Source of the DNA: Flavobacterium hibernum
GTDB taxonomy: Bacteria > Bacteroidota > Bacteroidia > Flavobacteriales > Flavobacteriaceae
DNA length: 64,000 nucleotides
Reading direction: 5' to 3'
Assembly: GCF_000832125.1 (NCBI RefSeq)
Contig: NZ_JPRK01000015.1
Coordinates: 124,001-188,000, forward strand
Below are positions 18,363-26,773 of the stretch, piece after piece. Made by a program: the position numbers and the translations under genes. Below the pieces are notes generated by a model. The model did not search any database. It saw only the letters and a list, made by a program, of their open reading frames with translations, and was not told the DNA's origin. The first letter of the stretch is position 1; every line of letters begins with the position of its first letter.

Positions 18363-18389
18363 AACCGCCAAGATATTCTCTTGGCGGTT
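18363..18389 (+). terminator. Terminator of the NrnA-gldI-PPIase run
   Basis: An 11-bp perfect stem AACCGCCAAGA (18363-18373) / TCTTGGCGGTT (18379-18389) is followed by TTTTTATTTTAT. Confidence 0.9.
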
Positions 18390-18504
18390 TTTTATTTTAT
18401 ACTAATTCTATCAAATCTGCAATTTTAGAACTTCTTAAAAGAGCAAAAACAAAGTAATATTAACGTTTGTACATATTTTCTATTAAATCCTAAACAAAAT
18501 AACT

Positions 18505-18512
18505 TACCTTTG
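18505..18512 (+). promoter_or_regulatory. -7 box of the EamA transporter gene
   Basis: TACCTTTG matches TAnnTTTG exactly and lies 33 bases before the ATG at 18546. Confidence 0.55.
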
Positions 18513-18545
18513 CCGGCTTTAATTTTTTAAAACAAACAAGTTAAG

Positions 18546-19442
18546 ATGTCACAAAATCACGTTTTAAAAGGAGTATTTTTTGTTGCTTTAGGAGCTACAA
18601 CTTACGGAATGTTAGCCACTTTTGTAAAAATGGCTTATTCTGAAGGATATACTACAGCCGAAGTAACAACCTCTCAATTTGTATTAGGAATTCTTGGTAT
18701 TTTACTTATAAATGCCTTCCAGAAAATAAAACATAAAGAGAATGTTGTAAAAGCGACACCAAAAAATATCTTTAGTTTAATGCTTGCCGGTACTTCATTA
18801 GGTATGACAAGTTTGTTTTATTATTTGGCTGTAAAATATATTCCGGTTTCTATTGGTATTGTTTTATTGATGCAGACCGTTTGGATGGGTGTTCTACTTG
18901 AAATGATTTTAGAAAAAAAATTACCTTCAAAACAAAAGGTTATTGCCGTAATTATTGTCCTTGTAGGAACAGTTTTGGCGACGAACATTTTAAACAACGA
19001 AATAAAATTAGACTGGAGAGGTATTGCCTGGGGTGTTTGTGCTGCAGCATCTTTTACTACAACTATGTTTACTGCAAATCGTGTCGCTACAGAAATTTCT
19101 TCGGCGCAACGTAGTTTATACATGCTTTTGGGTGGTGCAATAATTGTATTTTCGTTTGCATTTGCGACACAAATAACACCTTTTAACTTGACGATTTTTG
19201 CTAAATGGGGAATTATCCTTGCTCTTTTTGGAACAATTATCCCTCCTATGCTTATGAATATAGGATTTCCATTAACGGGAATTGGTTTAGGAAGTATTGT
19301 TTCTGCACTTGAACTTCCTGTTTCTGTAATGATGGCATTCGTATTACTAAACGAAAAAGTTATCTTAATTCAGTGGGTTGGAATTGTTCTTATCATTTTG
19401 GCCATTATTATTATGAACGTAAATTTTAAGCGTAAAAACTAG
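18546..19442 (+). CDS. EamA/DMT-family transporter
   Basis: 298 residues with about ten hydrophobic segments in two five-helix halves, the layout of the drug/metabolite transporter superfamily. The first half has GMLATFVKMAYSEGYTTAEVTTSQF, and the C-terminal half ends in LPVSVMMAFVLLNEKV followed by a Lys-rich tail. Such proteins move small metabolites through the inner membrane; the substrate cannot be predicted. It stands alone with its own promoter box. The alternative is another DMT subfamily, such as RhaT- or RhtA-like. Confidence 0.85.
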   Translation: MSQNHVLKGVFFVALGATTYGMLATFVKMAYSEGYTTAEVTTSQFVLGILGILLINAFQKIKHKENVVKATPKNIFSLMLAGTSLGMTSLFYYLAVKYIPVSIGIVLLMQTVWMGVLLEMILEKKLPSKQKVIAVIIVLVGTVLATNILNNEIKLDWRGIAWGVCAAASFTTTMFTANRVATEISSAQRSLYMLLGGAIIVFSFAFATQITPFNLTIFAKWGIILALFGTIIPPMLMNIGFPLTGIGLGSIVSALELPVSVMMAFVLLNEKVILIQWVGIVLIILAIIIMNVNFKRKN

Positions 19443-19529
19443 CCAATTTTAAACAGCCTTAAAAAAAAGAGCCTTGTAATGTAATAATTGTTAATTTTTT
19501 TATAAATTCGTGATAAACAATAACATATC

Positions 19530-19886
19530 ATGAATTTACCTTGGCATTTATATTTAATGGCTTTTCTTTATATAATTGCTGGAATTAATCATTTTAGGAA
19601 CCCTAAAATGTATCTTAAAATAATTCCTCCTTTTTTTAAAAACCCAAATTTAATAAATATTTTAAGCGGAGCATCTGAGATAATACTAGGTGTTCTGCTA
19701 ACATTTTCTGTCACAACACGTTTTGCTGCGTGGGGAATTATTGCTTTGTTAATTGCAGTATTCCCAGCAAATTTATTTATGTTTCAAAATAAAAAAGCAA
19801 GTTTTAATTTACCAAAATGGATTTTATTTGTACGTTTGCCCTTACAATTGGTTCTGATTTTTTGGGCATACCAATATACCCTTTAA
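19530..19886 (+). CDS. DoxX/MauE-like small membrane protein
   Basis: 118 residues with four hydrophobic segments. AGINHFRNPKMYLKIIPPF and a helical ILSGASEIILGVLLTF region fit the DoxX-like family (quinone-linked or thiol-oxidoreductase membrane partners in some bacteria, otherwise unknown). It is 29 bases ahead of the aquaporin gene, so they may be cotranscribed. A -7-like TAAATTCG lies near 19502. The function is not known here. Confidence 0.72.
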   Translation: MNLPWHLYLMAFLYIIAGINHFRNPKMYLKIIPPFFKNPNLINILSGASEIILGVLLTFSVTTRFAAWGIIALLIAVFPANLFMFQNKKASFNLPKWILFVRLPLQLVLIFWAYQYTL

Positions 19887-19915
19887 CGATCAACTATTAA
19901 TTAAAATTATTTATT

Positions 19916-20623
19916 ATGAAAAAATTATTTGCAGAGTTTTTTGGAACTTACTGGCTAGTTTTTGGAGGTTGTGGAAGCGCACTTTTTGCTGCTGGAATTC
20001 CTAACTTAGGAATTGGTTTTGCTGGTGTTGCACTGGCTTTTGGTTTAACAGTACTTACGATGGCATATGCTGTTGGGCACATTTCTGGTGGACATTTTAA
20101 TCCGGCTGTATCATTTGGTTTATGGGCTGGTGGAAGATTCCCCGCAAAAGATCTTTTACCTTACATCATTTCGCAATGTGTAGGCGCACTTGCAGCAGCA
20201 GGAACTTTATTTATCATTTGGACTGGTAAAGCAGGAAATGCAATCAACAACACACAAGCCGGTGCCTTTGCATCTAATGGCTATGGCGCATTTTCGCCTG
20301 ACGGATATTCATTACAATCTGCTTTTATTGCGGAGTTTGTATTGACATTGTTTTTCTTATTAGTTATTTTGGGAGCAACAGATAAATTTGCAAACGGAAG
20401 ATTTGCAGGTATTGCTATTGGTTTAGCCTTAACGCTTATTCACTTAATTAGTATTCCTATTACAAATACTTCTGTGAATCCTGCAAGATCATTATCTCAA
20501 GCAATTTTTGCTGGTGGAGAACCATTATCGCAAGTTTGGTTGTTTTGGGTTGCTCCAATATTAGGCGCAATAGTAGCAGGATTTATCTACAAAACACTAC
20601 TGCAAAATCACGCCGAAGCATAA
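19916..20623 (+). CDS. aqpZ: Aquaporin Z
   Basis: 235 residues with six membrane helices. The two pore-forming asparagine motifs of the MIP family are HFNPAVSFG (first half) and SVNPARSL (second half). GHISGGHFNPA and the Arg after the second NPA are typical of water-selective AqpZ rather than GlpF. It sits in the inner membrane and passes water. It follows a DoxX-like gene by 29 bases and precedes the GlsB-like gene by 36, so the three may form one transcript, perhaps an osmotic or stress response set. Confidence 0.95.
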   Translation: MKKLFAEFFGTYWLVFGGCGSALFAAGIPNLGIGFAGVALAFGLTVLTMAYAVGHISGGHFNPAVSFGLWAGGRFPAKDLLPYIISQCVGALAAAGTLFIIWTGKAGNAINNTQAGAFASNGYGAFSPDGYSLQSAFIAEFVLTLFFLLVILGATDKFANGRFAGIAIGLALTLIHLISIPITNTSVNPARSLSQAIFAGGEPLSQVWLFWVAPILGAIVAGFIYKTLLQNHAEA

Positions 20624-20659
20624 TCGATTTTTATTTGTAACCTCTAAAATTTATCAAAT

Positions 20660-20902
20660 ATGGAATTTTTATATTTCTTACTTATTGGCGCAATATCTGG
20701 ATGGTTAGCAGGTCAGATATGGAAAGGCGCAGGTTTTGGATTACTAGGTAATATTATCGTTGGAATCATTGGCGGAATTATTGGTGGCTGGATTGCTGGC
20801 AAACTAGGTATAGGTGGCGGCGGGCTTTTATGGCAAATTATAATTGCTGTTGGTGGAGCCTGGGTTTTGCTATTCATCATTAGTTTGATCAAAAAAGCAT
20901 AA
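20660..20902 (+). CDS. GlsB/YeaQ/YmgE family membrane protein
   Basis: 80 residues. Nearly all is hydrophobic and Gly-rich, with three predicted helices and the characteristic GNIIVGIIGGIIGGW run. The family was once called transglycosylase-associated and is induced by stress in several bacteria; its biochemical activity is unknown. The gene follows aqpZ on the same strand. A weak hairpin with a long loop (20928-20970) lies downstream. Confidence 0.85.
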   Translation: MEFLYFLLIGAISGWLAGQIWKGAGFGLLGNIIVGIIGGIIGGWIAGKLGIGGGGLLWQIIIAVGGAWVLLFIISLIKKA

Positions 20903-20927
20903 AACATTCTATTACATAATAACTTTT

Positions 20928-20970
20928 AAAAGAGAAAATCAAATATATTTATATTCGGTTTTCTCTTTTT
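20928..20970 (+). terminator. Weak terminator after the GlsB-like gene
   Basis: AAAAGAGAAAA (20928-20938) pairs with TTTTCTCTTTT (20959-20969) around a 20-base loop, followed by a T-rich stretch. Confidence 0.5.
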
Positions 20971-21023
20971 ACTTTATAAGAATTCCTCTGTTGGTCCTTT
21001 AGTTTCATTTAAACTTTAATTTT

Positions 21024-21851
21024 ATGAATGATATAATTGCTTATTTCAGTACGATTCCGTCTTCGCATAGAAGTTTAATTCTGGTTGGTGGAATTACTAT
21101 TTTTTGGCTTATCGAGAATACCTTTCCTCTTTTTCAAATGCAGTACAAAAAATGGCAGCATGCAGGAATCAACTTCTTTTTAACCTTCACAACAATTATC
21201 GTCAATTTTGTATTAGCCTTTATTTTAATAAAAACAGCGAACTGGACAACTGTACATCATTTTGGCATTTTACAATGGTTACCAACATTACCAATGTGGT
21301 TGTATACATTAACGGGATTACTTTTATTAGACTTAATTGGTGCCTATTGTGCACATTATGTTCAGCACAAAATAAAGTTTTTATGGAGATTTCATCTCAT
21401 TCACCATACTGATACCTGGATCGATACTACGACCGCAAACAGACATCATCCAGGCGAAAGTATCATTCGGTTTATTTTTACCACTCTAGGAGTTTTAATC
21501 GTTGGAAGTCCCATGTGGATGGTTTTCTTATATCAGAGTTTATCTGTCGTTTTTTCACAATTTAATCACGCCAATATTTCTTTGCCAAATAAACTCGATC
21601 ATTATCTAAGTTATTTTATTATTTCGCCTAATATGCATAAAGTACATCATCATTATGTTTTACCTTATACGGATAGTAATTACGGGAACATTTTTTCGAT
21701 ATGGGATCGTCTTTTTGGCACTTTTACAACATTACCCAAAGATCAATTGATTTATGGTGTAGACACTCATATGGCTCCTGAAGAAAACAACAAATTGAAA
21801 AATTTGTTACAAATACCGTTTCAAAAATCAAGATCTGTAAAAAACAGTTAA
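21024..21851 (+). CDS. Sterol desaturase/fatty acid hydroxylase superfamily membrane protein
   Basis: 275 residues with four to five membrane helices. The diiron histidine clusters are present: HYVQHKIKFLWRFHLIHHTD, then NRHHPGES and HKVHHH with further residues (SPNMHKVHHHYVLPY). The family comprises membrane oxygenases that hydroxylate or desaturate lipids or carotenoids. In Bacteroidota the substrate is unknown. It stands alone; no lipid-synthesis gene is adjacent. The alternative is a hydroxylase of a membrane lipid head or chain. Confidence 0.87.
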   Translation: MNDIIAYFSTIPSSHRSLILVGGITIFWLIENTFPLFQMQYKKWQHAGINFFLTFTTIIVNFVLAFILIKTANWTTVHHFGILQWLPTLPMWLYTLTGLLLLDLIGAYCAHYVQHKIKFLWRFHLIHHTDTWIDTTTANRHHPGESIIRFIFTTLGVLIVGSPMWMVFLYQSLSVVFSQFNHANISLPNKLDHYLSYFIISPNMHKVHHHYVLPYTDSNYGNIFSIWDRLFGTFTTLPKDQLIYGVDTHMAPEENNKLKNLLQIPFQKSRSVKNS

Positions 21852-21971
21852 AATCCTGAAAAAAAACACACTTCATCGAACCAAGTAATTATTTTTTTTA
21901 TTAATATTGATACTTAAATTGAAAATCAATCTATTAATCATTAACCCCTATTTTGAATTAATTTTCACGTG

Positions 21972-22250
21972 ATGAAAAAGAGTAACCGCAAAGAATTGAA
22001 TTGGGAACAAACGGAAAGACTTGTTTCGTTAGCATTAGAAGAAAAAAATCCATTTGAGATCATTAAAAAAGAATTTGGATTGGCAGAAAAAGAAGTTCTG
22101 GAAATCTTGAAAAAGAAAATGCCTCTTGAAAAATTTGAGATGTGGAAAAAGAAGGCAACAGCAAATAAACCAAAACCAAAACAAGTTAAGATAGATGATT
22201 TTGACGAGGATTTGGATGGCAAATACTATATAAAAAATAAGCTAGACTAA
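21972..22250 (+). CDS. TIGR03643/DUF2805 family small protein
   Basis: 92 residues from the ATG at 21972; a GTG three bases earlier also opens the frame but is less likely. The protein is charged and helical (WEQTERLVSLALEEKNPFEIIKKEFGL, then EVLEILKKKMPLEKFEMWKKK), consistent with a small helix-turn-helix-like fold. The family is widespread in Flavobacteria and has no known function. A good terminator follows. Confidence 0.78.
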   Translation: MKKSNRKELNWEQTERLVSLALEEKNPFEIIKKEFGLAEKEVLEILKKKMPLEKFEMWKKKATANKPKPKQVKIDDFDEDLDGKYYIKNKLD

Positions 22251-22257
22251 AACATAG

Positions 22258-22278
22258 AACTCCTGGAATTCAGGAGTT
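22258..22278 (+). terminator. Terminator of the DUF2805 gene
   Basis: The stem AACTCCTG (22258-22265) / CAGGAGTT (22271-22278) around GAATT is followed by eight T. Confidence 0.85.
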
Positions 22279-22350
22279 TTTTTTATTTTTAAATTAAATG
22301 TAACTTTTTCACCTCTTGTAAGTCAAATAGCAATAACTAAACTCATATAA

Positions 22351-24207
22351 ATGAAAAAAATTCTTTACACCTTAGCTCTTGCTGCAACGCTTTGGAGCTG
22401 TAAAACCGGAAGCTCAACCGGTGCCGCAAAAAGTAATACTGTAGAGGTTAATATAAATCTTGTTGATGTAAAAGATGATAAGGTTTTGGTAACTGTTACG
22501 CCTCCGCAAATAAAAACTGACGAAGTTGTTTACAGTATTCCAAAAACAGTTCCGGGAACTTATTCTACAGATAATTACGGTAAATATTCAGATGGTTTTA
22601 AGGCTTTTGATGCCAAAGGAAATGAATTGACTGTAAAGAGAATTGACGATAATTCATGGTCCATCTCTGACGCTAAAAAATTAAAAAAAGTTACTTATTT
22701 GGTTGGCGATACTTTTGATACTGAAAAAGGTACAGGATTTGGCAATGATGACGTTTTTTCACCAGCTGGAACCAATATCAACGCAGGAGTTAACTTTATG
22801 GTTAATACACATGGCTTCGTAGGTTATTTTCAAGATAAACTAGACGTTCCTTACAAAGTTACTATTACACATCCTGAAACGCTTTGGGGAGCAACTTCAA
22901 TGACTGATGAAGATGCCAGTAAAACCAGCGATGTATTTACAACACCACGTTATGCAGTTTTAGTCGAAAATCCAATTATGTATTCCAAACCAGACTACAC
23001 GACTTTCAATGTAAACGGAATGGATATCTTGATTGCTGTTTATTCTCCTACAGGAAAATTTACTGCCGAAAGTATTACTCCGGAAATGAAAACAATGATG
23101 ACGGCGCAAAAAAACTTTTTAGGAAAAGTAAATTCTACTAAAAAATACTCTGTTTTATTGTATTTGTCTACTATGGCAAAAGATGATGCACATGGTTTTG
23201 GAGCTTTAGAACATCCAACAGCTACAACTGTTGTTTTACCGGAATCTATCCCAAAAGACAAATTGGTAGAATCAATGAAAGATGTTGTTTCGCATGAGTT
23301 TTTTCATATCGTAACTCCGTTAACGATTCACTCAAAAGAAATTCAGTTTTTTGATTACAATGCCCCAAAAATGTCTGAACATTTATGGATGTATGAAGGT
23401 GTTACAGAATATTTTGCAAACCTTTTTCAAATCAATCAGGGTTTAATTAATGAGTCTGAATTTTATACTCGTATTGCTGATAAAATCGAACAGGCGAAAG
23501 CTTTAAATGATACAATGTCGTTTACTGTTATGAGCAAAAATGTTTTAGAACAACCGTACAAAGATCAATACTTAAACGTATATCAAAAAGGGGCTTTAAT
23601 TGGAATGTGTATTGACATTATTATTAGAGAAAAGAGCAATGGCGAAAGAGGAATTCTAGATTTAATGCACAAACTATCTAATGAATATGGTATTGAAAAA
23701 CCATTTAACGATAATGAACTTTTTGCTAAAATTACTGAATTGACTTACCCTGAAGTTGGAGAATTCTTAAATAAATATGTTGCCGGAACAACTCCAATTC
23801 CTTACGATTTTTATTTGGCAAAAATTGGTGTAGGCAAAGCCTCAGAAAAGGTTCCGGGATCAATTTTCATAAAAGGACAAACTCCATATATTGGCGTTGA
23901 CAAAGCTACCAAAGCAATAAGTGTTCGTCCTGGTGATTTGAATGTATTTTTTACTAATTTAAATCTTAAAGCTGGTGACGTGATTCTTGATGTAAATAAC
24001 AAAACGTACAACTTAGATAATATTTATGATTTGATTACTGAAAGTGAAAATTGGAAAGAAAATGATCCAATTACAATTAAAATCAAACGTGACGGTAAAG
24101 AGCAAACTATAAAAGGAACTGTGAAAGTACCATTTGAAGAAAAAGAAACTTTTAAAGCTACAGATGCTTCAAAAGAGAAACTTAAAAATGCATGGTTAAA
24201 AGGGTAA
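22351..24207 (+). CDS. M61-family metallopeptidase with PDZ domain, lipoprotein
   Basis: 618 residues. The signal ends in ATLWSC with Cys17 lipidated. Zinc ligands His315 and His319 sit in SHEFFHIV, with Glu316 catalytic and Glu349 as third ligand in WMYEGVTEYF, as in the M61 glycyl-aminopeptidase family. The C-terminal 120 residues form a PDZ-like domain (SVRPGDLNVFF, LNLKAGDVILDVNNK). M61 enzymes cleave small residues from peptide N-termini in the periplasm. The gene stands alone with its own terminator. Confidence 0.92.
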   Translation: MKKILYTLALAATLWSCKTGSSTGAAKSNTVEVNINLVDVKDDKVLVTVTPPQIKTDEVVYSIPKTVPGTYSTDNYGKYSDGFKAFDAKGNELTVKRIDDNSWSISDAKKLKKVTYLVGDTFDTEKGTGFGNDDVFSPAGTNINAGVNFMVNTHGFVGYFQDKLDVPYKVTITHPETLWGATSMTDEDASKTSDVFTTPRYAVLVENPIMYSKPDYTTFNVNGMDILIAVYSPTGKFTAESITPEMKTMMTAQKNFLGKVNSTKKYSVLLYLSTMAKDDAHGFGALEHPTATTVVLPESIPKDKLVESMKDVVSHEFFHIVTPLTIHSKEIQFFDYNAPKMSEHLWMYEGVTEYFANLFQINQGLINESEFYTRIADKIEQAKALNDTMSFTVMSKNVLEQPYKDQYLNVYQKGALIGMCIDIIIREKSNGERGILDLMHKLSNEYGIEKPFNDNELFAKITELTYPEVGEFLNKYVAGTTPIPYDFYLAKIGVGKASEKVPGSIFIKGQTPYIGVDKATKAISVRPGDLNVFFTNLNLKAGDVILDVNNKTYNLDNIYDLITESENWKENDPITIKIKRDGKEQTIKGTVKVPFEEKETFKATDASKEKLKNAWLKG

Positions 24208-24228
24208 TTTCTTTTGATTAAAACAAAA

Positions 24229-24254
24229 AAAACCGACAAGTGATTGTCGGTTTT
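24229..24254 (+). terminator. Terminator of the M61 peptidase gene
   Basis: The 11-bp stem AAAACCGACAA (24229-24239) / TTGTCGGTTTT (24244-24254) is followed by TTTGTTTTT. Confidence 0.9.
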
Positions 24255-24282
24255 TTTGTTTTTATTCAGATTGCATTTGATC

Positions 24283-24355
24283 TGTCAGACTGAGCGAAGT
24301 CGAAGTCCCACAAAGTGATTCAGCAAACGTGACTTCGACTTCGCTCAGTCTGACA
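24283..24355. repeat. Palindromic element TGTCAGACTGAGCGAAG
   Basis: The 25-base left arm from 24283 and the right arm ending at 24355 are exact reverse complements with a ~23-base centre. The arm motif (TCAGACTGAGCGAAGTCGAA) is a REP-type sequence distinct from the CATTTCGAC family. Confidence 0.85.
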
Positions 24356-24365
24356 AATATTGTAT

Positions 24366-24809
24366 TTATTTCTTAACTGGAAATTTCCAATCAAATTCGT
24401 CTTTATCATTGATAATAGCTCCAATTTCGAATTTTACAACTTCGTCAAATTCTGTTTGAAGGATAAACCAATTGTCTTCGTTGAAATAATTCTCAAAAGT
24501 ATCAAACGTTTCCTGCGTGAATTTTGTAATTCCTTTGGTTGCTAAATCTTTCTTTACATCGGCAATTTTTCTTCCGATTAGTTTGAACCCAAAAACTTCT
24601 AAATCATTGCTAGAAGCTACTAAATAACCTAATTTCAAGTCTTCTTCCTGATAAAATGTCAATCTGATTTTATGTTTATTGTATACAAAAATCCCATTAT
24701 CATCTTCGTCTACATAATTTTTATCAGGCTTTCCTAAAGCAGCCGTTACATCGTTTTGCTTCATTCCGAAAAGCAATTTATCAATTCCTGATTTTAGATT
24801 TATTTTCAT
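24366..24809 (-). CDS. Protein of unknown function
   Basis: 147 residues with no signal peptide. The start MKINLKSGIDKLLFGMKQNDVTAALGKPDKNY resembles the first strand-helix of small beta-alpha folds of the SmpA/OmlA or immunity type (hydrophobic-GMKxxDVxxxLGKPD), but there is no signal to prove an envelope role. The rest is charged with several Phe/Trp residues. I cannot assign a function. It stands alone, convergent with the M61 peptidase and 175 bases downstream of the GNAT gene. Confidence 0.65.
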   Translation of the reverse strand: MKINLKSGIDKLLFGMKQNDVTAALGKPDKNYVDEDDNGIFVYNKHKIRLTFYQEEDLKLGYLVASSNDLEVFGFKLIGRKIADVKKDLATKGITKFTQETFDTFENYFNEDNWFILQTEFDEVVKFEIGAIINDKDEFDWKFPVKK

Positions 24810-24984
24810 ATTTACTTTTATTTAAAGTGCAAATTTCGTGAAGTTTTTTTAAACTCCATGATGATTCTTTTTTATTATTTTTTTTCGCCACGAATTACAC
24901 TAATTATCGCGAATTATTTTTTTACCTCAGTATGTGTTATGTACTAGATGAAAATCCAGCTCTACACTACAGCTCTTTTTAAAT

Positions 24985-25593
24985 TTAAAGCCTCTGTTTT
25001 AAATTTTCTTTTACCTCAGCAAACCATTCGTTTCTAAGAATACTCAACACGATAGAATCGCGACGAACTTCACTGTTTGCTGTTGGCATGTGACTGCGTA
25101 AAACGCCTTCAACTTTGCAACCGATGCTTTTCATGGCGGCAATACTTCGTTCGTTATTATTATCGGCACGGAATTCTACACGTTCCATTTCGAGTGTTTC
25201 AAAAGCGAATTGAAGCAATAAAAATTTGCAATGTTTGTTGAGCCCTGTTCCTCTAAATGCAGAACCATACCAAGTAAAACCTAATTGCAGGGTTTTGAAT
25301 TCGAGATTCATGTCGTAAAAACGGGTTGAACCTGCGTATTTTTGAGATTTTTTATCGAAAACTATAAATGGAAATTCTTTTTGATTTTCTCTCGCTTTTA
25401 TAGCTAATTGAATATAGTTGATCAGGTTTTCTTTTCCGTCTGCACCTACTAATGAATATTTCCAGGTTTCTGGTTCGTTGATCGAAATTTCTAATAGATT
25501 ATCGACATCAGTTTCTTGTAATGGACGCAATAAAACTAGATCATCTTCTAAAATAACATTGTCTGAGAATTTGAATTTTGGCATTGAAGTCAT
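24985..25593 (-). CDS. GNAT-family N-acetyltransferase (RimJ/RimL-like)
   Basis: 202 residues. The GNAT core is visible: a V/LRP N-terminal motif (LVLLRPLQETDVDNLL), the acetyl-CoA strand (TLQLGFTWYGSAFRGTGLNKHCKFLLLQFAF) and the later VEFRADNNNERSIAAMKSIGCKVEGVLR block. These enzymes acetylate amino groups of ribosomal proteins, antibiotics or small molecules using acetyl-CoA in the cytoplasm. The closest pattern is the RimL-type subgroup, so the substrate is uncertain. Neighbours are unrelated proteins of unknown role. Confidence 0.88.
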   Translation of the reverse strand: MTSMPKFKFSDNVILEDDLVLLRPLQETDVDNLLEISINEPETWKYSLVGADGKENLINYIQLAIKARENQKEFPFIVFDKKSQKYAGSTRFYDMNLEFKTLQLGFTWYGSAFRGTGLNKHCKFLLLQFAFETLEMERVEFRADNNNERSIAAMKSIGCKVEGVLRSHMPTANSEVRRDSIVLSILRNEWFAEVKENLKQRL

Positions 25594-25668
25594 ATTTTAT
25601 CTGTATATCTATGGAATCTTAATAAAGTTTTACGATGTTTTCTTTATATAAATAATTCGATTCTTAAA

Positions 25669-26190
25669 TTATTTAACTGATTTGATAGCTCTAATTTGCC
25701 AAAGAATACCCAGAAATAATCCAATTGCACCTCCTAAATAACTAAAACTATGCATTTCAGAAACTGCAATAAAGTTTTTGACATTATGAACCTCAAGTGG
25801 AAAACAACAGTTAGAGTCTAATCTTGAAAAACCAAGAAAACCATAACACAAGCCAATAAGACCAAATATTAGTGAAGTGCCTAATACAACTAAAGTAGCT
25901 CCTTTTATACTTTTTATCATTTGCCTGACATCTGAGTGAAATAAGCTTATCGTTGCAAATACAAAACCGGTAACTAATCCCATCCACCAAGTTGACCATG
26001 CTCCAATTATTGAAGCTGTTAATCTTGGAGTGTCTTGCCCATATTGAACAAAACCAAACCTTTCAAACATTAGTTTTGTAAAAAACTCATCAGAAATTGT
26101 ATATGTAAATTGATTATGTACAATACCATAAAAAATCGCTATTATAACACTTAAAAGAATGGAAGCTATAAATACCGACGCTTTTTTCAT
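25669..26190 (-). CDS. Membrane protein of unknown function
   Basis: 173 residues from the ATG at 26190 (MKKASVFIASIL); a TTG codon three bases upstream is ignored. Four predicted membrane helices are present (residues about 5-25, 60-85, 100-125, 148-168), with a hydrophilic N-terminal loop containing DEFFTKLMFERFGF. I recognise no family. It is 75 bases upstream of the GNAT gene and 27 bases from the next small gene, so they could be one transcript. Confidence 0.68.
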   Translation of the reverse strand: MKKASVFIASILLSVIIAIFYGIVHNQFTYTISDEFFTKLMFERFGFVQYGQDTPRLTASIIGAWSTWWMGLVTGFVFATISLFHSDVRQMIKSIKGATLVVLGTSLIFGLIGLCYGFLGFSRLDSNCCFPLEVHNVKNFIAVSEMHSFSYLGGAIGLFLGILWQIRAIKSVK

Positions 26191-26217
26191 CAATTTTCAA
26201 ATATCAAAATAAATAGT

Positions 26218-26574
26218 TTACTCACTCATTTCATCGTAACGTTCCGGAACTTGAGGATCGTATAATGGACATTTGAATTCTTCCATTATCTCAACTAATT
26301 TATTCATCGTTTTGCCTTCGGTTCCGTAACAATCTATTTTTACACTTTGTGGTGTTGTTATAACTTGAAATGCTCCTTTTCCTGAATTATTTTTCCAGCT
26401 ATTTTCGTCGACTCTCTCCCATTGCGAGAATACGGAGGCGATTCTATTCATGATTACCTCAACCGGAAGTGTTTCCAGACCTTCGACATCTTCTCTTTCT
26501 ACAAGTGCTTCATAAACCTCTTGGTGGTTTAGGTAAACTTCTTCTAAATATCTCCAAAAAAGTAATTCGTACAT
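26218..26574 (-). CDS. Small soluble protein of unknown function
   Basis: 118 residues, with no signal peptide. Aromatic N-terminus MYELLFWRYLEEVYLN, a central acidic helix and a C-terminal VEIMEEFKCPLYDPQVPERYDE. No domain is recognised. It is 27 bases upstream of the membrane protein and 44 bases after an intergenic repeat that separates it from purM. Confidence 0.65.
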   Translation of the reverse strand: MYELLFWRYLEEVYLNHQEVYEALVEREDVEGLETLPVEVIMNRIASVFSQWERVDENSWKNNSGKGAFQVITTPQSVKIDCYGTEGKTMNKLVEIMEEFKCPLYDPQVPERYDEMSE

Positions 26575-26588
26575 AGCTTGGTGTTTTT

Positions 26589-26665
26589 TAGCCCCGATAG
26601 AAGTGAAAATCCTTTTATCTGCCGCGGCGGATAAAAGATTGTAACGGATAGCGGGATTAGCTCCT
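26589..26665. repeat. Repeat with CCCCGATAG...GATAGCGGG ends
   Basis: A ~75-base unit holds an inner 10-bp stem, CTTTTATCTG (about 26612) and GGATAAAAG, around GCCGCGGC. Outer ends AGCCCCGATAG and GGATAGCGGGATTAGC are imperfect inverted arms. From memory, AGCCCCGATAG...GGATAGCGGG elements are common in Flavobacterium genomes; treat this as an inference. Confidence 0.5.
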
Positions 26666-26773
26666 AAAAAAGCTAATTATTAATAAAAAAGGTTCTGTTG
26701 TAAACTCCAGTATATAAAACCTTTGCAACTCAGTCCCGAAATCTCGGGATTGTAACTTTGTAACTTAAAAAAA